64,000 nucleotides of DNA from Amblyornis subalaris (taxonomy: Eukaryota > Chordata > Aves > Passeriformes > Ptilonorhynchidae), in assembly GCA_018881555.1 (NCBI GenBank), contig JACAXG010000132.1:2152676-2216675 (forward strand), written 5' to 3'. Under the pieces are notes generated by a model. It made no database searches and was not told where the DNA came from. It saw nothing but the letters and a program-made list of their open reading frames with translations. The translations under genes and the position numbers were made by a program. Shown one piece after another: positions 12,201 through 21,523 of the stretch (its first letter is position 1; every line of letters starts with the position of its first letter).

Positions 12201-15200
12201 GTTTGTTGGTACATANTCACACACACCCCCTTCAGAGAAGAACAAGAAGGGAGACAAATAAGGTGAAGATTCCATTTATCCTTAAGGCCAAGACTCTGCT
12301 TTCTAGCCCCACCCAGCTTCTACCTAAGATTTGTGCTAGTACAGGAGCTGCACATCTGCAAAGGAGCAGCACATTACACCTGAAACCTGGCATGACATTC
12401 AGAAAGAATAATTGGATCTTTAGATAATACTTTTGGAGGAAATAATCTATGAGGATTGAAATCCCCAGAAAATTTTAAGCAGGACATGTCAATCCAGCAT
12501 TAGATGAAAGAACTATAACCAAGTGAGCAATATTCTACTCTCCTATTTCTCTGCACAGTGTCCACAAAGAATCATGTCCTAACTGTGCATATGTAAACGA
12601 CTACTATATTTAGTCCTGGGTCATTATTTTCCCACTGCTACTTTTATCATGATAGCATGTAGAAATCCAACTGAAATCACAGCTCTGTTATACAAGTCAC
12701 TCTTCAGATGTACAAACCCAGAGTACAAAATTTAAACTGACTGGACAGAAATGTTACTGGGCATGTGTACCATTATTCCCATTTGTAAATTCAGCACAGA
12801 GATGCAGAGAGCTGAATGATTTGTCTGCTAACACAGAAAATCTGTACAGAGGGAGTGAGTCTAATTTTTCTCTCTGCATTCTAGTTGATATCTCAACATA
12901 AGNCTTATGTGACATCATGTTAGGATTGAAAATACGTTCTATTTTCTGCATCAGAAATAACCTTACATATAAAATACCAACAAACTACAGTAGCAAGCGA
13001 AACCTTTTCCCAAGTTATCATTATTTTATACATTTACTAANGAAAAAGTTTTCCTGCTCTCAAAATTTTTACTCCCTTTAAGTAGGTACTGCACAATCAG
13101 CTTCTTTACTACCCTTAGCAATTTCCTCTCTGGAACAGAACCTCATTATGTGATTGAAAAGGACAGAAGGTGTTTTAGGTGTATAAAACAAGGGAAAGTG
13201 ATCTTCGAGCTATAATTTCTCTGGCTTGTATATTCACATGCACTGGAAGTATCAGTCTCATATCACTGACTAAAACCAGAAATAGAACCTGCAGTAATCC
13301 CAAACTCATTCCTGACCAGATCCGTCACACACAGTTTAAAATAAGTGTGATAGTCACTGCTGAAACAGTTACGGCCCATGATACTGCAAAATCTGAGGCA
13401 TAAGAATGCTGTACAAAATGATAAAAGATGCAGTGTCTATTAATGTGCATCGAGTTTGTACCGCTAATACAGGACATCAGAATGAATTTAGCATGCTATA
13501 ATGTAATAAATACGACTTTGTTCTTTTATTTTCATGATGGCTAATCACACCAAAACACATTGCTTTGCCTACGAAATATATTCACGCAACAAGTAATTCT
13601 ATTTTAGAATATAGAAAGACGTGACATTCAAGAAAACAGNATTACTCAGAGAAGTGAGATAGCTGTGGATCATTGGCCGTTCCCGTATTTTTTATTTCAT
13701 CAGAGTCTTAGAACTGCAGGTTCGAAAATGACGGGTCTGGAAGGGAAAGGACGCGGGAGATCCCGGGATGGCGCTGGGAATGACGGCGGGCCGTGAGCGC
13801 CCCTGGCGGCCGGACGGGGCACAGCAGCCCGGGATGGGGGATGCGCTTAAAGGGCGCGGGAAGCGCCTCCACCAAAACCCTGCAAAGCGCCCTCAACTTC
13901 GTGTCTTCCCATCTCAGGTTTGAAGGAAAAAATTGACAAAGTTTGTATTTGTTGTTTTCTATCAGTTTCTGAAGAGNTCACAAAGCAAGTGAGGTTGTTC
14001 TTGTTCCCAAAGGCTGTGTAACCCCCCTTAGTTACTCAGTTTACACAGCTCTGGGCAGTTTAGGTGAACTGTGCTTCCACATAGATCATCAGATATACGG
14101 ATGGGAAGCTCCAATCAATTTTTCCTTCTGAGAGCAGTAGCAAATTCAGATCTAACCTCTCTTTCACATGAGTAATCGCATTAAAAAACATATTATTCAA
14201 ACCCAGCTGAGATCTTACTGCTCTAAAAGAACACAGGAGGGCAAGTAAAAAGCACAGGTTCATATTTACAAAAAAAGAGACACAAATATGTTATCAAAAT
14301 GTAGAACAAAGACAAACAGTTTTGACCCTCAAGCTTCTTACCTTGCTTACCACTTCGGACAGTTTTTTTGCATTCATATTTATTGGTGTGTCAAATACAC
14401 TTGTGAACGCATTGTTTTTTGGATTATGCCTAAAAAAGGAGAGTGTAAAAGGATATTAGTAATGTACCAGGCAGCCCACCAGNAAGGTTCTCTTTGAGCA
14501 CTCAAAAACACAATATCAGCCTCCACCCCTCTCTACACAACTTTCCCCCACTCACACAGATATCTTAGATTACATTCAAGTTATTATTGTATGGAGTAGG
14601 TGCCTAGAGCAAAATTAATTTTAATGACAGTCATATCAATGCTGTGTTTCTAATAACAAAAGAGAATAATAGAATAAAAAACAACTGTCATCTCTCCTTT
14701 TTCTGCTGACAAATTTGACAGGAATTGATCATTATAAAATAAAATCTTCCTAGAACAAACCAACTCCAAAATCTGCATTTTATACATTTTCTTTATGATT
14801 AACTCAACCTTGTTAACTCTTAACCACTGATTTGGGAAGCACTGAATTTTGTGGTTAGGTTTATTTTCTTCCCACAATACTGCAATGGAACTTAATTTGG
14901 TATTTTTTAACTCATTGGACAAATGAGGAAGCTTTATGCACAGTAAAAAGAGTTTCCCATCATTTGTGATTCACGTAAATCCAAAGATACGTGTGAAGGC
15001 ACCTGACAATACCTAATTTCACATCACACATGGGACAGGCTGAGTCCAAATGGTGATCTTCTAGTACATTGAAATGACTAGGTGAATTAACCTTTGCTTT
15101 AAAAGAAAATTAAAGAAAAGGAAGGAAGGAAGGAAGGAAGGAAGAAAAGGAAATACACTTACGCTTGACAGTAAGGCTTTTTCTCATGGCTAACAAAGTT

Positions 15201-15594
15201 GTTTACTGTTAGCATCATCTTGCATACTTCACAGTGAAAACAGGCTTTATGCCATGTCTGGAAATGCCACAAAAGAGAAGCCAAACGTGATTTGTATTTC
15301 ATTATTATTCTGCACAGTTTAAAATCTTAGTAATGATCCTTACCATTAACTTAATAAATTTGAAGATTTNTTTTCTTCAAATATATATGTGTTATTAATT
15401 CATTTCAGTTCTGAACCCAGCTATGAGTAAAGAACTTTTGGAACTGAGAGATTTGCACAGTGTTAAAAGTGCCCCATCTGTACATTTATTATAGTCCAAA
15501 ATGATAAAGAAAGAGAACTGACCTGATCTATACAGTTAATCTTCTCAGCAGGGTAAACCCCATAGCCACATCTAGCACACGGCTGCACATTCAT
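145..15594 (-). CDS. NRAP: NRAP, nebulin-related anchoring protein (5' part, 14 coding exons)
   Basis: NRAP is a striated-muscle actin-binding scaffold at myotendinous junctions and intercalated discs, involved in myofibril assembly. Reading leftwards, the coding exons are 15523-15594, 15163-15257, 14342-14429, 12062-12166, 11414-11518, 10562-10669, 9672-9776, 9041-9148, 7963-8067, 5086-5190, 3475-3591, 2006-2110, 951-1058 and 145-249. All have AG/GT borders and compatible phases with no frameshift or stop. Together they encode about 477 residues: an N-terminal LIM domain (residues 6-57), then nebulin-type modules of 35-39 residues, one exon each, several with the [11 protein letters not shown] signature. 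Human NRAP is about 1730 residues, so the 3' exons lie off the left edge. The start MNVQPC, the module order and the CASP7 neighbour separate it from NEBL and LASP paralogues. The protein matches human NRAP, as I recall it, exon by exon. Confidence 0.96.
951..1058 (-). CDS. NRAP: NRAP coding exon 13: nebulin repeat
   Basis: Thirty-six codons, [20 protein letters not shown] onward, ending KVGSLASN; phase 0 at both ends; acceptor TACAG, donor AAT|gtaagt. It aligns with human NKYKENYQNHMRG...[11 protein letters not shown]. Confidence 0.96.
2006..2110 (-). CDS. NRAP: NRAP coding exon 12: nebulin repeat
   Basis: Thirty-five codons, [20 protein letters not shown] onward, ending KISKFTSD; residues about 372-406. 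Symmetric phase 0. Mammalian cardiac and skeletal NRAP isoforms are known to differ by a 35-residue exon in this part of the protein. That this is the exon concerned is my inference. Confidence 0.95.
3475..3591 (-). CDS. NRAP: NRAP coding exon 11: 39-residue nebulin repeat
   Basis: Thirty-nine codons, [20 protein letters not shown] onward, ending NKLVSE. It is the longest module in the window; the human equivalent is equally long. Donor GAG|gtaagg. Confidence 0.96.
5086..5190 (-). CDS. NRAP: NRAP coding exon 10: nebulin repeat
   Basis: Thirty-five codons, [20 protein letters not shown] onward, ending ANELASD; phase 0 at both ends; donor GAT|gtgagt. It aligns with human [20 protein letters not shown]. 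Confidence 0.96.
6582..6622. repeat. Compound TA/TG dinucleotide microsatellite
   Basis: Alternating (TA)n, (TG)n and (TA)n tracts within the NRAP intron between exons 9 and 10. Symmetric purine-pyrimidine alternation. Confidence 0.95.
7963..8067 (-). CDS. NRAP: NRAP coding exon 9: nebulin-like module
   Basis: Thirty-five codons, [20 protein letters not shown] onward, ending VDQYGQ, with donor CAG|gtacgc. It aligns with human RYHQQYQKEMRG...DQYGQ. It is more divergent than its neighbours but in frame. Confidence 0.93.
9041..9148 (-). CDS. NRAP: NRAP coding exon 8: nebulin repeat
   Basis: Thirty-six codons, [20 protein letters not shown] onward, ending ANELASD. Phase 0 at both ends. Long stretches are identical at DNA level to exons 6 and 10. 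Confidence 0.96.
9672..9776 (-). CDS. NRAP: NRAP coding exon 7: nebulin repeat of the VVDTP type
   Basis: Thirty-five codons, [20 protein letters not shown] onward, ending GAQLASD; phase 0 at both ends. Part of this exon (9688-9722) has an inverted, diverged copy at 11283-11317 in an upstream intron. Confidence 0.96.
10562..10669 (-). CDS. NRAP: NRAP coding exon 6: nebulin repeat
   Basis: Thirty-six codons, [20 protein letters not shown] onward, ending ATQLSSN; phase 0 at both ends. It carries the [11 protein letters not shown] signature shared with exons 8 and 10. The acceptor is TTCTAG and the donor AAT|gtaagt. Confidence 0.96.
11246..11267. repeat. 22-bp perfect palindrome in an NRAP intron
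   Basis: The half-site CTTCGGTAACA is followed directly by its reverse complement with no spacer. It lies 16 bp before the antisense exon-like segment at 11283-11317. Confidence 0.95.
11283..11317 (+). pseudogene. Inverted, antisense fragment of a nebulin-repeat exon
   Basis: The plus strand reads [12 protein letters not shown], whereas NRAP exon 7 on the minus strand reads [12 protein letters not shown]. By hand alignment 29 of 35 bases match between plus 11283-11317 and the reverse complement of 9688-9722. The orientation is opposite to NRAP, so it cannot be an ordinary NRAP exon. I see no convincing splice sites around it. It is most simply an inverted duplicate of exon 7, or of a related exon outside the window. 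Confidence 0.75.
11414..11518 (-). CDS. NRAP: NRAP coding exon 5: nebulin module
   Basis: Thirty-five codons, [21 protein letters not shown] onward, ending KALSD. Phase 0 at both ends. It aligns with human AYWTGYGEG...PDPEIVRM. One codon contains an N (11435). Confidence 0.93.
12062..12166 (-). CDS. NRAP: NRAP coding exon 4: divergent nebulin module
   Basis: Thirty-five codons, [17 protein letters not shown] onward, ending QQLATQ. Phase 0 at both ends, polypyrimidine acceptor, CCCAG|gtaaga donor. It aligns with the human segment EDGEQCKSVFHWD. This module lacks the SFPAMITP motif. Confidence 0.93.
12167..14341. other. NRAP intron 3 with an embedded CpG-rich patch
   Basis: About 2.2 kb between coding exons 3 and 4. 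Most is AT-rich and featureless; the exception is the GC- and CpG-rich segment at about 13700-13905, listed separately. Confidence 0.7.
13700..13905. promoter_or_regulatory. Short CpG-rich island inside NRAP intron 3
   Basis: About 200 bp with dense CpG dinucleotides (for example GACGGCGGGCC, GGCGGCCGGACGGGG, AAGGGCGCGGGAAGCGCC), flanked by AT-rich intron. It lacks a tandem repeat and a recognisable protein. It could be an alternative NRAP promoter, an antisense RNA promoter or an enhancer. A GCGCCCCTGGCGGCC run in it resembles a CTCF core but is off by several positions. Confidence 0.5.
14342..14429 (-). CDS. NRAP: NRAP coding exon 3: LIM end and linker
   Basis: Encodes [15 protein letters not shown] and ends LSEVVSK. 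Two GT donors lie 9 nt apart (after GTG at 14351, or after AAG at 14342). I chose AAG|gtaaga because the spacing to the next exon (IKYREE) then matches LASP-type proteins (SELQSQ-VRYKEE), and because it is the better donor. Confidence 0.88.
15117..15145. repeat. (GGAA)n microsatellite
   Basis: About six GGAA units on the plus strand, beginning about 16 nt beyond the donor of NRAP exon 2 (TTCC units in the pre-mRNA sense). Confidence 0.95.
15163..15257 (-). CDS. NRAP: NRAP coding exon 2: rest of the LIM domain
   Basis: Acceptor ...CCAG and donor GC|gtaagt. It encodes [18 protein letters not shown] and onward to YCQA. Ligands H27 and C30 complete zinc site one; C33, C36, C54 and H57 (H57 is in the next exon) form zinc site two. 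The spacing CX2CX17HX2CX2CX2CX17CX2H is that of a canonical LIM domain. The exon ends in phase 2. Confidence 0.96.
15523..15594 (-). CDS. NRAP: NRAP coding exon 1: start codon and first LIM zinc knuckle
   Basis: The ATG is at 15594-15592 and the donor follows CAG at 15523. The exon encodes 24 residues, [12 protein letters not shown] onward, with the first zinc ligands C6 and C9. The exon ends in phase 0. The 5' UTR boundary is not visible. A TATAAA lies on the minus strand only about 33 nt upstream of the ATG, too close to be an ordinary promoter for this start. Confidence 0.95.
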
Positions 15595-18500
15595 CTTGAA
15601 ATCCACAGAGTGAAAAAATATATAGGTTTATACAAAAGGTTCAAAGAGTATGAAAGTGACTTTTTGGCCTGTGCAAAGCACACTCTAGACACTCCAGTCA
15701 AGGCCTTTTGCTGTGGTCAATGGCTCCCATTAAAGCTCTGAATTGAAGTCTGTTGCTCCCTTTGCTGACCTTCTGTTTCAAAGTCAGCTGCAGGCTGGCT
15801 TTTAAAGCTGCCAGTTAGTAAGAGCGGTTATTTTGGCAACTGTGTCAGTGCAGAAGGGAGGGTAGCAATATCTTTCTCTAAATAGAAGAATGAACTCACA
15901 GAAACGAATCACGTCCATGTGAATGCTCGAGCCTGATCATTTTGTATTTCAGTTTTGCTGCCATAAGACCAGGATGAAGAGAAAAGTACATACAGCAGCA
16001 GCAATTTACCAAAGTTTTTCCTCACCCTGATACACAAGTGACCTCAGGGAGGACTATTGTGTATTTAGGACCAGCCTCATAGTATAAGGAGGTACCACCA
16101 GAGATACAGGCCAGGGATGGGTTTGAAGCTTCCTGGCCCTTGGGTGGATGTAGAAGAGGTGTACTGCCATTGTCCCAGACACGTCATTATTTTTTTGCCT
16201 TGGGGCCAGCTCAGTTTCACGTTGTGTATTATGGGTCAGCAGAGCAGAGCACTGAGATGAGACATTTCTCNTATCTTCCTGTTTCATCAACCTGTAACTC
16301 CATCTCCGGGTGCAGGAGGATGCACAGTGAAACAGGCAGAGCCTCTTATCTCAAAGAGTTCTAAACACGACGGGCACAAATCCAAACTTCTATCTCCTAC
16401 AGCAAAAACTTCAGAAAGAAACCATTTAGTTTTGAATAGAATGAACAAAGCAGCTGTTTAACAGTGTTCACCAAGAGTGGACTGGTGTAGATCAGAACAT
16501 AAAAATTCCTTGGCCAAAAAACGATAAGGAATTATTATGTCTGATATTAGGATTCAGGGAAGCTATTAGGGTTGCGAAGTGTGCTCTGAACAAAAGAAGC
16601 TATTGAATTCTACCAGCTACAAATGGTCAGGATTTAAGATTTACATCTCACCNAATCATACATAATACCTCCAGCTGCAGGGCTCCATAACCCTGGGACA
16701 CAGCTAAGAGTTATCTCAACCTGTGTAAAAGTCTACTTAGTCATCCATGCATCTGCCCCGCTTCCCATGCCTGCAGCAGTCCTGGGATATTGCTAAGCAC
16801 TTTCCCTTTCTATAAATTACAAACAATTCCATCAAAATAATTTCTGTCTAAACCTTCTGGGTATGCTTAGAGAGCCTCCTATTCATCTCTCTATTGAGAT
16901 ATGCAGTTCTGCTTAGCTTATTATTGCTACTTTTACTGAATGCTGACAATGTACTGGCACAATGTACTGTCAGCAACTGGTGTGCTGAAAATAGAGTCTC
17001 TAATCTGAAGAGCAGTGGCACAAAATCCTGAAAACACTCAAGGCCTTCCAAAGTAACTAATATCAGTATATAAACAGATGCATTTTCATTTTTAAAAAAT
17101 GTCTCCAGAACATAAATTCTTGCGTTAAAATAACTGCTGAGTTACCTCATGTTATTCTTTTTGGGATTCAGAGCAATTCTTGTTGACCATGTTACATCAC
17201 AATAATATTTACCCCGCTCACACCTGTGAACCAAATTATTTTGGAAGGCTTCCAGTTGCCCTCTCACACAGCTTTGCATCTTGTCCCAGACTGCCATTTT
17301 GTTTATGCAAGTGACCTATATTGGGGTCACAGTGGCCAGGCTGTCCCCTCCTTATTTAGCACTTGGCACAGTACCAGTTGCTGCCTCTTTGTGTTCATCT
17401 ACTCCACGAGCCCCCAGACTGTATATTTTCTAAACAGTCCTAGTTGTCTCCATGCTGCCTGGATCCATGCTGGAGCCCTTGTCTCACACTTTAGCAAGAA
17501 TAAAGGTGCATGACCTGCTCCTGTCCCAGCACAGACAGTACATTGCTTAAGATCCACCTGAAATGAGCTCGGAGAGGTGTGGAAATCAGGACATCCCTGA
17601 ACCACACAAAAACATAAAGACTTGGCAGCTACAGAACAAATAATTCATCCAGGAGTCACCTGAACACTGATCATCTGGACAGGACCCCAGCATGGATCCT
17701 CATGCAGCCCATATGCCCTGTGCACCCAGAGAGCATATCAGAGGTCCCTGAGAGGAATGAGACCATGTGTTCTTTCCAAGAGGCCTCTCAGACAACTAAA
17801 GCCCTTTATTTCACAGATAAATCCTACTTCATGTCAAGATGCACAAAGCCTGTTTGTCTCTTTTCACCGCAACAGATACTACTAGCTTGGCTGGAAGTCA
17901 ACAAATGCCTTTTCCAAGTTCTCCTGCTTCTCCCAAGTTCCAGCATGTTCAAGAGGAGAAGCATGGTAAGCCACAAGGTTCTCTAGAGCTGCTGTCTTTC
18001 CCAGCCACGCTTCTTCCCTCACATCCATTGTGCACCAGTTCTGCTGGAGTACCTTAGAGGTTTCCCCATTTCTGAGGACCCCAAAACCGTCCTGTTGCAT
18101 GGTCTGTTCTTCACCACCCTGGATTAAAGCTGAGCTGCTAAGAGAAAAGAGAGTTTATTGAAAAATAAGCATTGAAGGGTCTCATTACAAAGCACGTACT
18201 GCATTTTGATCATGCAAGGAATTAAATCACAAAACCAGTGCAAGTTTGTTATCTTGACAAATCTTAGCAAGACATTTTCTCTTCAGTTAAAAGCTCATTG
18301 TGGCTTTTTTCCTTCTTTAGTAAGGCCTCATAAAGGCTTTTTGATATCAATGAAAATCTTAAAAGGCTTTACTTAACAGTAGAACCTTAATCAATGTGGT
18401 TTAAAAGTACTGTGGTTACACACGAAGTACAAGGAGACAGTACCTTGAAAGTGCAAATTAGTAGGAAGAAACATTGTTACCTCTCCAGCCTCCTTAAATT

Positions 18501-21239
18501 CATTGAATTAACTGCACAGAAAACTTGAAGCAAGCCTGCATCCTCAATATGAATCTAAAAAGCACATGTTAGTTACACAAAGTAAGCTCTTTAGAGATAT
18601 CCGAATCAGGGTCACCTCCTCTGTCACTCCCGAGTTGCAGGTGTGCCCTTCCAACCACATGAATAATGGGAAGCCAGACACCACAAATTATGGAAACACN
18701 ATCCTCCCTCCGCAAAAAAACCCCAAAAGTGCTGGTTCACTACACAAACTGGAAATGATACCCACTGTTAAAAGCTGCCTGTAAAATTGCAAGCACAAGA
18801 CCAGCCTCGTTATAACCTTCTCTGAACCCTGTGGTTGATCAGTTACCTGGGCTCAGGGCCTTTTGCTTCATACAGTCTCTCCATGCTAATCAAATTTAGC
18901 ATAGTAGCAAATCCAGCTTACAAAAATATTGGAATAAAGCTGAAAAAGNTTTATCAACACCAAAATCTCCCAAGATTTGAATAAAAGTCTCTAAGGAACT
19001 GCCTTCCAAACTTGTACAGTTGCTTTTTACATTTTTGCTGTTTTGGAAACCAACCAAAAACTGCTTACATTTCATGATTTAAAGGATTTATGCTTACATT
19101 TTCCCCTTGCTTACATTTTCCTTGTCAGGAAAACCTGAGAGTGTAGGGATTTTGCAAATGCTTCTAAGAGAGCAAGATAAAGTAAGGGACAAATGGAAAA
19201 AAGAACCAACAGGCCAAGAAGGTATCACTGTTACAGAGCAGAGAAAGAACTGGTGAGGATGTGCTTGAAGAAAAGTGTGAAAAGTATGCACAAGATAGCC
19301 CACGTGACCACCAGTGTCCAAATATGCCCATTTGTCGTGTTATACAACGTAAATAAGACCCAAGCTGAAAACCCATAACATATGGCATGTACAACAGATC
19401 GTCTCTGCCTCATTACAGAGAAATCCCACCAAAGACTGAGATGCATTATTCTACAGAAGTCCATAAAGCTGTGGTGTGCCAGATCACACCGCACTGCCCC
19501 CATATTCCCCGCAGCATATCAAACCTATCCATCCTTTCTTGCAAAATACATGAAAATCTAACCAGGGAACACCTTGTGAGTCAGTCAAATCCTCCATCCT
19601 AAAAGTATGCCCACACTTGCCTCCCAGGTCTCAGCAAAACCCCATCCTCGTTTTCATGGATGTTGTGCAGAACACAGCACAGAGTTATTATTCCAGACAN
19701 GTACTACTCAGTTGCCTCGAGCCTTCTAGTTTGTACCTGCCATCTACCTTTCAATTTCCCAAAGGCACACTCCATTGTCATCCTGCAGGTGCTTACAGTG
19801 GTTAGACACTTATTTTCCCCAATGCAAATATCCAGACAAAAGCTTCATGATTAATGTTTTCAAGGAGAAAAGTGAGTGTCCGGGGCAGAGGAAAGGAATG
19901 CTGATGCTATAGGTGTCACATTGCTGCTCTTCCCCCTGCCCAACACTGCATACAGCCATATGCAATATTCTACTTGAGAAATTTCTTCCTTCCTGACCTT
20001 TCCCAAGGTGGCAATCACTCCATGCCCTGAAGCAAGATTCTTCCTTCTACTATCTTTGTCATTTTTCCCTTACTCCATATTGAAAACAAGCAAGATTTTC
20101 TGAAGAGTCTAGCACCTTATCCTGCATTAAGATTAACATGTATTTAAGAAAAGTATTGCAGCACACTGAGGAATCAAACTTGCACATTGTGAATGTCAGN
20201 GACCAATGCGAAAAGAAAATAGAAACAGAGGTTTCATCAACAGTTTGAGTCAGAAATTCCCCATGCCCAATTCTATCAGTAAACTCTTGAAAATTGGCAA
20301 GCTTTATCAGACCACTTTTTTGATTGCAATACAATGACCCTTAGAAAAAAGCCATTTCTAGGTCTGCTAATTTTGGCTGTGGTGGCCGGATGGTAATAGA
20401 TACGCATTTTTGTCAAGACATAGAAGCAAGCAGCTTCTGGATTTTCTAGGTGACACCCATACACATCATCAGAAAAGCATATTTGGGTGCTCTGAAGTTC
20501 AAATGACACTGCCAGTCATTGCTGGTCATCACATGGTCTCTCTCCTCTCCTCTCATCTACTTGATCTACACATTTCCAGTGTCTCTGTTGTCCATGGTGA
20601 TCCATTATGGATTTGGAAGCGATGAAAATAAGCGGCTGACAGATGGCATGAGAGGAACCATGGGAATAGTTTGATTTTTTCAGAAGAAAACTTTGGCTAC
20701 GCATCCAACCGGGAGCTACAGGCATAATCCCAGGAAGCAGGGAGCGGTCCCAGCAGCAGCGAGCAGAAGCACGGCGAGAGCTCCTCCATCACACCGAGGC
20801 AGTGACCTGTCGGGAAGCAAAGGGCTGTTTGTTACCATGCCTGTGTTTTGTGCCAATTATGAGGCAGTTACACTGAAAAATGTCTCTTTGATGTAAATCT
20901 CTTCAGGTAGAGAATGTTAAACACCGCGCACCGCTGGGTAGGTGTATGATTTTGCAGGATCGGAGCCTGCATCCAGGAGTAATTAGCAAGACTGTGCCAA
21001 TCTTCAGTCCATGTACTGGACTGCTGGGCCTGATGCTACGGCTGCACAGTGGGGTATCGTAATTAGCAGAGATGCAACACACAGAATAATTGGGAAGATG
21101 AGGAAATGCCACTGAAGTTTATACAAGGGGAAAAATTTCCTTAGATCTAGACAATCTCGTGTCACCATGAAACTTTAGGCTCTTCTTTCGCGGGGGTGTG
21201 ACGGAGCACAGCTATTAAAAAGTGCTAATTTCGGTTTCG
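15595..21239. other. NRAP-CASP7 divergent intergenic region
   Basis: About 5.6 kb. It should contain the NRAP muscle promoter on the left; MyoD-type CAGCTG E-boxes occur at 15785-15790 and 16451-16456, but such motifs are common by chance. I found no protein exon with splice sites matching a known family, no RNA gene and no clear transposon. The short open frames here look random. Confidence 0.55.
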
Positions 21240-21304
21240 CTGTGATGTGGCCGTCATTACCTGGGGAGCGAGGAGGGCTCGGCAGCTGCGCCCGAGACCC
21301 TCTG

Positions 21305-21441
21305 ACGGGGGTGGGGGGGACCGACGGGGACAGGGATGGGGTCAGGGATGGGGACAGGGACAGGAATGGGGATGGGGATCGGGATGGGGACAGTGACAGA
21401 GGTGGGGACAGGGACAGGGATGGGGACAGGGATGGGGACAA
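21305..21441 (+). repeat. G-rich 12-bp minisatellite in the CASP7 promoter
   Basis: Degenerate tandem units of GGGGACAGGGAT run for about 135 bp. Each unit supplies G-runs of three or four, so the plus strand has strong G-quadruplex potential. The repeat explains the long spurious open frames on both strands here. Confidence 0.93.
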
Positions 21442-21498
21442 GAGCACGCGGTCGGAGCCCGCCCCGCCCCGGCACCGCCCCGGGGGCAGCGCCCGCCG

Positions 21499-21523
21499 CT
21501 TTCGCTTTAAGTTTCGCTTTCTC
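21499..21523 (+). promoter_or_regulatory. Interferon-stimulated response element (ISRE/IRF site)
   Basis: Positions 21510-21523 read AGTTTCGCTTTCTC, matching the ISRE consensus AGTTTCNNTTTCNY at every fixed position. Just before it, CTTTCGCTTTA (21499-21509) supplies a second IRF half-site cluster. The location inside the CASP7 CpG island suggests control by IRF or ISGF3 factors. Confidence 0.7.

Noticed and set aside
13795..13818. CTCF-like GC core in the intronic CpG patch
   Set aside because: One base short in the G-run, so the standard core mismatches at several positions.
145..15594. Assignment of the LIM/nebulin gene to NEBL or LASP1
   Set aside because: The N-terminus MNVQPC, the order of modules, many more than three nebulin repeats right after the LIM domain, and the CASP7 neighbour all fit NRAP.
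15627..15632. TATAAA on the minus strand before the NRAP start codon
   Set aside because: Only about 33 nt from the ATG, leaving almost no 5' UTR; probably chance in AT-rich DNA.
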